A DNA stretch of 64,000 bases from Aquimarina amphilecti. GTDB taxonomy: Bacteria > Bacteroidota > Bacteroidia > Flavobacteriales > Flavobacteriaceae. Positions 57,634-64,000 of the stretch are shown here, piece after piece. Numbering within the stretch: the first letter of the stretch is position 1; the number at the start of each line of letters is the position of its first letter. Under the pieces are notes generated by a model. That model did not search any database and was not told the origin of the DNA. It saw only the letters and a list, made by a program, of their open reading frames with translations. The position numbers and the translations under genes were made by a program. The stretch spans positions 620,001 to 684,000 of the forward strand of contig NZ_FOAB01000001.1 of the NCBI RefSeq assembly GCF_900109375.1, read 5' to 3'.

Positions 57634-58334
57634 TATTGTACTAACGTTTTCTCATTACTTATAATTTTCCCTCCTTTTAATCGAAGTATCTGTTGGGTTC
57701 GATTCGCCAGATCAAGATCATGTGATATAATAACTAAAGTAGTTCCGGCTTCTTTATTCAATTCAAAAAGGAGCTGTATTACCTTTTCTCCGGTCTCCTC
57801 ATCTAAATTTCCTGTTGGTTCATCGGCAAATAAAATTGTTGGCTTGTTTGAAAAGGCTCTTGCTAATGCTACACGTTGTTGTTCCCCTCCGGATAATTGT
57901 GATGGATAGTGATGAAAACGATTTGATAACCCAACCTTTTCTAGTAACTCCTTGCCCTTTGTAACCGCATTTTTAACTCCTTGTAATTCTAAAGGTACAA
58001 TCACGTTTTCTAGGGCTGTTAAAGTAGGTAGCAATTGAAAATTCTGAAATATAAACCCTACTTCCTTATTTCTTAATTGTGCACGTTCATCTTCATTCAA
58101 TTCTTGAATATTTTGGCCACATAACTCTACAATACCTGAGTCCTGATTGTCTAATCCAGCACATAGTCCAAGTAAAGTAGTTTTACCACTTCCAGAAGGT
58201 CCTACAATAGAAAAGGTAGCTCCTTTTTCCACTTCAAACGAGATATTGTCTAAGACCTTAAGTTTTTTTGAACCACTGTTATAAGTCTTCTCCAGTTCAT
58301 GAATCTTTAATATCTTTGGCATATTGATTTTCAA
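57633..58334 (-). CDS. ybbA: ABC transporter ATP-binding protein (YbbA/LolD-like)
   Basis: The ATPase shows Walker A GPSGSGKTTLLG, Q-loop FIFQNFQLLPTLTALEN, signature LSGGEQQRVALARA, Walker B ILFADEPTGNLDEETG and switch His in VIISHD. It belongs to the MacB/LolD/YbbA branch and is 233 residues. It is first in the operon with the permease and divergent from the GDSL esterase gene, as in the tesA-ybbA-ybbP arrangement of Escherichia coli. Confidence 0.95.
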   Translation of the reverse strand: MKINMPKILKIHELEKTYNSGSKKLKVLDNISFEVEKGATFSIVGPSGSGKTTLLGLCAGLDNQDSGIVELCGQNIQELNEDERAQLRNKEVGFIFQNFQLLPTLTALENVIVPLELQGVKNAVTKGKELLEKVGLSNRFHHYPSQLSGGEQQRVALARAFSNKPTILFADEPTGNLDEETGEKVIQLLFELNKEAGTTLVIISHDLDLANRTQQILRLKGGKIISNEKTLVQ

Positions 58335-58350
58335 TTAATTCAATTAGATA

Positions 58351-59094
58351 ATGCAAAAGAGGAAAAATAAGCAAATGGTTTCGTATTTATATACTCGTTA
58401 TAATTGGATTTCCTTAAAGTTTTGTTATTTTTTATTCTTTAGTTTACTATTATCTTGTGGAGAAAACACTACTAAAAAAGAAGAAACTAACATAGACAGT
58501 TCTATTGAAAATAGTAGTGACTCAGCTAAAAACACTCTTACTAAAACCATTCTTTGTTTTGGAGATAGCTTAACTGCCGGTTATGGATTAGATGATATTA
58601 ATGATGCGTATCCAGCTGTACTTCAGAACAGATTGGATTCTTTAGGTTTAGCGTATACTGTTATCAACTCGGGATTAAGTGGAGAGACGACAGCTGGTGG
58701 AAAAAGCCGTATCTCTTGGGTACTTAATCAGAAAGTGGATGTTTTTATTCTAGAACTAGGTGCTAATGATGGATTGCGGGGAGTTCCTTTAACAGAAACC
58801 CGAAATAATCTTCAATCCATTATCGATGCAGTACGAAAAAAAAACTCAGAAACTACGATCATATTAGCTGGTATGCAGTTACCACCAAATATGGGCCCCG
58901 AATATATTACGGAGTTTAGAAATATTTTCCCAGATCTTGCCCAGAAAAATAAGCTAGCACTGATCCCTTTTCTTTTAAAAGATGTTGGAGGTATTCCAGA
59001 ACTAAATCAAGCGGATGGTATACATCCGACTATAGAAGGACAAAAGATCCTAGCTGATAATGTTTGGGAGGTTCTAAAAACAGTAGTAAAGTAG
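58351..59094 (+). CDS. tesA: GDSL lipoprotein esterase (TesA-like)
   Basis: A lipobox (LLLSC, Cys36) is reached after an unusually long basic and aromatic N-terminus; the ATG at 58375 gives a more normal signal. The SGNH-hydrolase blocks are CFGDSLTAGYG (Ser), NSGLSGETTAGG (Gly), LELGANDGLRG (Asn) and DGIHPTIEGQ (Asp and His). It should cleave acyl esters or thioesters in the periplasm. It is divergent from the ABC genes with only 16 bp between starts. Confidence 0.9.
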   Translation: MQKRKNKQMVSYLYTRYNWISLKFCYFLFFSLLLSCGENTTKKEETNIDSSIENSSDSAKNTLTKTILCFGDSLTAGYGLDDINDAYPAVLQNRLDSLGLAYTVINSGLSGETTAGGKSRISWVLNQKVDVFILELGANDGLRGVPLTETRNNLQSIIDAVRKKNSETTIILAGMQLPPNMGPEYITEFRNIFPDLAQKNKLALIPFLLKDVGGIPELNQADGIHPTIEGQKILADNVWEVLKTVVK

Positions 59095-59201
59095 TATTTG
59101 TAAATACAAGTCCTTTTCCAGTCCAATCAAATGAAATGTTTATATAAGAGAATTAATAACTTTTATATATTGACTCAATTGATTCGTGAATTTTCTATAT
59201 A

Positions 59202-61067
59202 CTATTTCCTATCATTAATAATGGCAACTAATTTTTCTAGCTGCGTATCTTTTCCTGTAAATATTTGTTCTATATCAATTGGTATATAGATATCAGGCTC
59301 TGTTCCATTACCGTCTAAAGTTTTTCCATTGCGCTGAAATGATAACATTGTTGATACCTTTACTTTAATATTAGAATTGGTTAAATACATTTCTTTTGAG
59401 TTTCCACTAGATCCATCAGTAGTTACTCCTACTACTTTTATATTAGGTAAACCCTTATAAGCAGCTGTAAAAACAGTAGCTGCACTAAAACTACTTTCAT
59501 TTACTAATATATAAACTGGCTGTTTGTAAAAGGTTTTTTTATGTTTCAATACCATATAAAAAGGACCACTAAACTTAGAATGGTCAAATTCTTGCTCAAT
59601 TTTATATGTTTTATTGAATTCATCGATTGCTACCCTATCTGAATTTGAGAATTCAGCGGAATTATAAGAATACAAATAACGACTGCTCATTGAATGCTCA
59701 TCAGTATCTATTATTTTATTTGTTCGTAAATATCCAACATTGGCTACCCACGGTGACTGTCCTTGTGGTATCATATAATTTGCAAAAGTTTGTAATATAT
59801 CTCTGGTTCCTCCTGGGTTATTTCTGATATCTATTATTAAGGCTTTGGTGTTAGAAAATTCTTTCATCGTGGTTTCTATGAAATGTTCTAGACTATCAAC
59901 CTTTTTATAATTAAACATCATCGGAATTTTTATATAACCGATATTATCAGTTAATAACCTTTTTAAACTGTCAAACTGTCCAGTATTAGTTGTGTTTTTT
60001 ATAGCATTGTAATTGGCAATACGAAGTGTAGAAACATATCCTTTGCTATCTAGCGTTAGTTTATGTATATCTTTTTTTTCATTCTTTCCATCTGTAAACA
60101 TCACTTCTACCCTTTTTAAATTTCTTTTGTTGTTATTAAATAAGAGTGATCCATATTGCTCAATTGCGTTCGCTCCTCTTGTAAGTTTTGCTTCTTTTGG
60201 TGCTTTTTTATCTCTATAATTATAATTGGTAATTAATGTGTCGATGTGTATTCCGTTAATACTTTTAATATACGGATAGTTCTTATAATAGTATTGGTAC
60301 GAATTATTTCTGAATCCTTTTTTGACTGCTATAACTTGTTTATCTAGAATGGTAATCCCAAAAGGTAGTTTTTGCTCATATGATTCATGATTTTTTTTAT
60401 CAAATGATTCATTTTTTATTGATGCATGTCTATCACCAATCTCTGCCATAACTTTACTTATTTCATATACAAGTTCATCTATCTGAATACTATCTTCTCT
60501 TTTTAATATTAAAGTTATAATTTCATCAATCGCTGTATAATAATTAAAATTAGAGAGTTGTGAATAGGATGATCTGTTATCTAGAATTTCTTTGAATTGT
60601 TTTATATCTTCAATGGCTTCTGTTTTACCAATACTCTTCTTAGTTTTTTCTTTACTAATAGTGTTCTTTTTACTAGGTTTGGATATGTTATTATAGTGTA
60701 GGCAACTTTGTCTATTTTCAAAAGTAAATGTACCAGTGTATGTCTTAGCAACTCCATTTCTAGACAAAACCAAATAAACATCTTTATTTGGTATATAATT
60801 TAAACTTCTGAGCACTTCTACAAGGTCTTCTGAAAAACGTTTTTTCCATCTTGTATTATATTCTTTTTTACAAAAACGTATTAGTTCATCTTTATCAAAA
60901 TGATCTAGCTTTTCGAAATGATACCATTCATTGTTGCATTCTACTACTGGCTGATCATTATCCCATGTCACCGCTGTGAAAGGAGATGCTTTTTCTAACT
61001 CAAGTTTTTGTCCAAAACCAATAATTGTCAATAAACTAATTATTAAAGTAATGATAGTAGTTTTCAT
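59202..61067 (-). CDS. Secreted S41-family peptidase
   Basis: The ATG at 61067 gives a clean signal peptide (MKTTIITLIISLLTIIGFGQ); a longer frame starts 12 codons earlier. About 140 N-terminal residues are unknown. A middle region (about 160-280) and the S41 core follow: IIDIRNNPGGTRDILQTFANY, ILVNESSFSAATVF (Ser nucleophile) and VVGVTTDGSSGNSKEMYL. The Lys of classic CtpA is replaced by a Thr-Thr-Asp-Gly segment, as in the partial S41 gene at the window start. It is divergent from LytS/LytTR pair C. Confidence 0.85.
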   Translation of the reverse strand: MKTTIITLIISLLTIIGFGQKLELEKASPFTAVTWDNDQPVVECNNEWYHFEKLDHFDKDELIRFCKKEYNTRWKKRFSEDLVEVLRSLNYIPNKDVYLVLSRNGVAKTYTGTFTFENRQSCLHYNNISKPSKKNTISKEKTKKSIGKTEAIEDIKQFKEILDNRSSYSQLSNFNYYTAIDEIITLILKREDSIQIDELVYEISKVMAEIGDRHASIKNESFDKKNHESYEQKLPFGITILDKQVIAVKKGFRNNSYQYYYKNYPYIKSINGIHIDTLITNYNYRDKKAPKEAKLTRGANAIEQYGSLLFNNNKRNLKRVEVMFTDGKNEKKDIHKLTLDSKGYVSTLRIANYNAIKNTTNTGQFDSLKRLLTDNIGYIKIPMMFNYKKVDSLEHFIETTMKEFSNTKALIIDIRNNPGGTRDILQTFANYMIPQGQSPWVANVGYLRTNKIIDTDEHSMSSRYLYSYNSAEFSNSDRVAIDEFNKTYKIEQEFDHSKFSGPFYMVLKHKKTFYKQPVYILVNESSFSAATVFTAAYKGLPNIKVVGVTTDGSSGNSKEMYLTNSNIKVKVSTMLSFQRNGKTLDGNGTEPDIYIPIDIEQIFTGKDTQLEKLVAIINDRK

Positions 61068-61231
61068 TTTTATATGTTTTAAAAGTGAATTCTTTTCAAA
61101 CATATTTTTATTTATCTACTCATAAAAAAGAAATAGAGTAACCTAGTTTACTAATCGACAAACGTGGTATTATTATCGATTTATCCGAATTATGTTTTAA
61201 TATATTTACAACAGTCTATCACAATACACAT

Positions 61232-62239
61232 ATGTTTCAATTATCAGATAAACAAATACAAGTACTAAACACCCTATTTAATGTGCTTTTTATAACGATT
61301 ATAGTCCTCCAAGTCATAAGAAAGGCTCTATATACGCTTCCTGATAAATGGCTTTTCTTTTTAACTAGTGATGCTGTAGAGTATTTTATCTTTTCTGTGA
61401 TTGCCTATTTATTATATTATTATGTATTAAGGCGTAATCAATTGTGGTATAAGATTAGTTTTATAGTTCTGTTTATTGTGCTTATCGTATTAGTAGCTTT
61501 ACTAAAGTCATATAGAATACATAACGAAGTATTATTAGATAGATCATTTGATTTTTCTACAGAATTTATTGGAAAAACTTTCCTGTTTTATTTTCTTATT
61601 TACTTTATAAATAGATTAGATTTTTTTAATAGATATAAAAATTTAGAAAACGAATTAAACCAAGCAAAAGGACAGCTGTTAAGAAATCAATTACACCCAC
61701 ATTTCTTATTTAATGCTTTTAATTCACTTTATAGTATGTCTCTAAAAAACAGCCCAGATACACCAAACACTATATTGAAACTCTCTGGGATGATGCGTTA
61801 TTTAACGGATGATTCTACTAACAAACGGGTAAAACTAACACAAGAATTAAAATTTATTGAAGAGTATATTGCTATAGAAAAAATAAGATTTGGAGATCAA
61901 GCAACTATTAAGTTAAGTATTAACGGAATTGCTGAAGGTAAAAATATTGAACCCTTGTTATTAATTACTTTGGTAGAGAATGCTTTTAAACATGGGTTTT
62001 ACATCAATGATCAAAATGCATTTGTTAGCATTAATATAATATGTAAGAATCATATTATTTTGTTTAAGGTAGAAAACAGTATACTAGACAAGCAGCATTT
62101 TAATGTAACCAATCGAAAAGGAAAAGGTATAGAGAGTCTAAAAAAGAGATTAGCAATTTCTTATCCTAAGAAACATAATTTAGTTCTACAGCATAACAAC
62201 GATATATATTCTGCAAATTTAGAAATCAATCTAGGGTAA
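61232..62239 (+). CDS. LytS-type sensor histidine kinase (pair C)
   Basis: About four membrane helices (residues 15-135) are followed by phosphoacceptor motif LHPHFLFNAFNSLYSMSLK, N-box LVENAFKHGFY and G-box GKGIESLKKRLAISYP. Its stop overlaps the start of the response regulator (TAATG), so the pair is translationally coupled. It is divergent from the S41 peptidase, which is a candidate target. Confidence 0.93.
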   Translation: MFQLSDKQIQVLNTLFNVLFITIIVLQVIRKALYTLPDKWLFFLTSDAVEYFIFSVIAYLLYYYVLRRNQLWYKISFIVLFIVLIVLVALLKSYRIHNEVLLDRSFDFSTEFIGKTFLFYFLIYFINRLDFFNRYKNLENELNQAKGQLLRNQLHPHFLFNAFNSLYSMSLKNSPDTPNTILKLSGMMRYLTDDSTNKRVKLTQELKFIEEYIAIEKIRFGDQATIKLSINGIAEGKNIEPLLLITLVENAFKHGFYINDQNAFVSINIICKNHIILFKVENSILDKQHFNVTNRKGKGIESLKKRLAISYPKKHNLVLQHNNDIYSANLEINLG

Positions 62240-62946
62240 TGAAAAAACAAACTACCATAATTATTGATGATGAACCATTAGCAATCGATGTTCTGGTAAA
62301 CTATATAAATAGATTTCCGGAGTTTGAAATTTTAAAAACTTTTACAAGTTCTATAGCTGCTTTTAAGTATCTTAATGATAATCCAGTAGATCTGGTTTTT
62401 ACAGATATTGCGATGCCACAAATTTCTGGTATAGAATTGGTAAAGCTAGCTAAAACTAAGACACAATTTGTAATGGTGACCTCCTATACAGATTATGCAA
62501 TAGAAAGTTTTGAATTAAATGTCATCGATTACCTTCTAAAACCAGTATCCTTTGAGCGTTTTATAACAACCATAGAACGTTTTAAACAAAATATTCTAAT
62601 TCCCGATTCTAAGAAAGATTTGACCTTAAATCCATCTTTTTATATTAAAGAAGGAGATGAATTTATAAAAGTTTTGGTAGATGACATTGACTATATTGAA
62701 GGTATGAGAGATTATGCTAAAATTGTATGTGGTAAAAATTATTATCTAGCACTTAAAACATTGAAATCGATAGAAGAGAAATTAAACAGTTTTAATTTTA
62801 TCAGAGTACACAAGTCATATATAATTCCGTTAAAAAAAGTTTCTCAATATAATAATGGCTGCGTGTTAATTAATTCCTTTGAGATTCCTGTAGGTAGTAG
62901 TTATAGAAACAATTTAAAAAAGTATCTGGAAGACAATAAACTATAA
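62239..62946 (+). CDS. LytTR-family response regulator (pair C)
   Basis: The receiver domain has IIIDDEP, phospho-Asp in VFTDIAMPQ, MVTSYTDYA and LLKPVSFERF. The LytTR domain follows (IDYIEGMRDYAKIVCG, FIRVHKSYIIPLKKV, GCVLINSFEIPVGSSY). Length is 235 residues. It is overlapped by its kinase gene by one base. Confidence 0.93.
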   Translation: MKKQTTIIIDDEPLAIDVLVNYINRFPEFEILKTFTSSIAAFKYLNDNPVDLVFTDIAMPQISGIELVKLAKTKTQFVMVTSYTDYAIESFELNVIDYLLKPVSFERFITTIERFKQNILIPDSKKDLTLNPSFYIKEGDEFIKVLVDDIDYIEGMRDYAKIVCGKNYYLALKTLKSIEEKLNSFNFIRVHKSYIIPLKKVSQYNNGCVLINSFEIPVGSSYRNNLKKYLEDNKL

Positions 62947-63012
62947 ACAATCCATTCGCACTACTGCTCTGTATTTTCTGAAATAACATTATTTAGATGC
63001 TTTTATAAACCT

Positions 63013-63867
63013 CTATTTTAATAATGTTTTTATACCTTCTTTGAGCTCAAAAATAGATTTCACTTCATTAATTTCTAATGTTTTATTAAAAATAACAAGT
63101 TCATCCATCAACCCAATATATCCTAATCCTAACATAATTTTTCCGTCTTTAGGTTCCCAAGTAAAAGGATCATTTATATCTTGTATAACTCCTTGAAATG
63201 TTCCATTTACATATAGCTTAAATGTAGGGTTTGCTGTATTTACTTTGGAAAAAGTCATAACTACATGGGTCCACTTTCCTTTCTTAAATGGAGGTCTGTT
63301 AATAGTTACCGTTCGTTTTTCCCACTTTGTCACATCATTTTTATTATCTGGATTCCAAATATTTAGATCTCCCATAGCTCCTAATCTAAATTTTCTTGGG
63401 TTATGATCAGTAAAATCAACCCATAAGGCAGCATCATTGTATCTCGTATCTGTAATGCATATAGGATCACAATACCCTGGCGCTAAGTCTTTATTGGGAT
63501 CTAATTGTAACCAAAATGATACAGAACCACTCCATGATTTGTTATTATAATCAACATTTTTATAAGCTTTATAAAAAATAGCAGTAGTGTTTTTCTCAGT
63601 GAAATGAAGTGCATCACCAATCATCCCTTTATTTTTAGCTAGGACAACATTAGGGTTATTTAATCCAGGTTTAGCATTATTTGATTTTTTATAGCTTTCT
63701 GCAGTATATATCATTCCGTCTCCCTTGGATATATCAGCAGATAATTTATCATCAAATGAACTGTAAAATAATATATGATTTCTTAATTTATTCTTTTGTG
63801 AAAACAGAGTACTTGTAATAAGAAAAATGAATACTCTAAATAAAGATAAAGATGTGATTTTTTTCAT
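63013..63867 (-). CDS. Secreted LamG-like (concanavalin-type jellyroll) protein
   Basis: A signal peptide (1-23, ending LFSQ) is followed by a LamG-like jellyroll of about 240 residues: HILFYSSFDDKLSAD, GMIGDALHFTEKNTTAIFY, GSVSFWLQLDP, GKWTHVVMTFSK, FKLYVNGTFQGVIQD and a C-terminal YIGLMDELVIFNKTL. It is probably a carbohydrate-binding or sugar-surface protein without catalytic residues. It is convergent with pair C and has an upstream tandem repeat. Confidence 0.88.
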   Translation of the reverse strand: MKKITSLSLFRVFIFLITSTLFSQKNKLRNHILFYSSFDDKLSADISKGDGMIYTAESYKKSNNAKPGLNNPNVVLAKNKGMIGDALHFTEKNTTAIFYKAYKNVDYNNKSWSGSVSFWLQLDPNKDLAPGYCDPICITDTRYNDAALWVDFTDHNPRKFRLGAMGDLNIWNPDNKNDVTKWEKRTVTINRPPFKKGKWTHVVMTFSKVNTANPTFKLYVNGTFQGVIQDINDPFTWEPKDGKIMLGLGYIGLMDELVIFNKTLEINEVKSIFELKEGIKTLLK

Positions 63868-63910
63868 TATTTTAAATTAAAGTTTAAATTTATATATAGC
63901 TTTTTAACTA

Positions 63911-63945
63911 TCATTATATCAAATCATTATATCAAATCATTATAT
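63911..63945. repeat. 13-bp tandem repeat upstream of the LamG gene
   Basis: The unit TCATTATATCAAA occurs twice and then again as TCATTATAT. It lies 44-78 bp before the start of the minus-strand LamG gene, within the leader or promoter. Confidence 0.6.
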
Positions 63946-64000
63946 TTAAAAATATTCGCAAATTTTATTAATATTCTATACTCCACTCTATTGCTGCATG

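Overview
The window is AT-rich DNA from a member of the Bacteroidota, most likely a marine Flavobacteriaceae (an Aquimarina- or Kordia-like genus is a guess). The signs are LytS/LytTR two-component pairs, many SPII lipoproteins, a protein with a type IX secretion (T9SS) C-terminal sorting domain, -7 boxes of the form TAnnTTTG, and A-rich rather than Shine-Dalgarno leaders. No rRNA or tRNA gene, CRISPR array or intact insertion sequence was seen.

Layout. (1) 1-9.5 kb: two LytS/LytTR pairs set among secreted hydrolases: an S41 peptidase cut by the window edge, a double-DTG aspartyl protease with PDZ, a beta-lactamase-like lipoprotein that has lost its SxxK motif, and an esterase/beta-lactamase fusion. 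(2) 9.6-14.2 kb: a degenerate DUF6642-like protein, a secreted ricin-type lectin, a secreted NUDIX-like/NTF2-like/DJ-1-like fusion, and a 58-residue peptide with a double-glycine leader. (3) 14.7-17.9 kb: a three-gene cassette of a 31-residue-repeat protein, a metzincin without signal peptide and a HEAT-like protein. (4) 18.5-28.5 kb: an MRJP-like lipoprotein, an HxlR regulator divergent from MDR and SDR oxidoreductases, AlkB, MarC, an AraC regulator, an NTF2-like protein, a crotonase, a 2OG-Fe(II) oxygenase and a bestrophin. (5) 29.4-38.2 kb: a membrane-bound AraC/TPR regulator facing an operon-like row of envelope proteins, then a run of cassette-like genes ending in a truncated gene. (6) 39.3-45.9 kb: a tight three-gene operon that looks like a defence system: HEPN-TPR protein, 1319-residue Cap4-like nuclease/STAND NTPase, and a small unknown protein. 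(7) 47.1-64 kb: acyl-CoA oxidase, CPBP protease, an AA10 LPMO with T9SS signal, small membrane proteins, DUF427, a ybbP-ybbA-tesA-like cluster, an S41 peptidase divergent from a third LytS/LytTR pair, and a LamG-like protein.

A family of long non-coding repeats organises the window. Four copies of about 0.6-1 kb lie in the same direction at about 17.9, 28.5, 38.2 and 45.9 kb, with smaller fragments elsewhere. They consist of nested inverted repeats, swapped hairpins and inserted palindromes, and one stem keeps its pairing through base changes. Two copies bracket the candidate defence operon exactly, and one has cut off the end of a gene. Cassette-like gene blocks between structured repeats are the main architectural theme.

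The observations most worth follow-up are the HEPN-TPR/nuclease-STAND operon, the structured repeat family around it, the orphan double-glycine peptide, and the repeat-protein/metzincin/HEAT cassette. All family calls come from reading motifs by eye and from memory of the families; no search or structure prediction was run.
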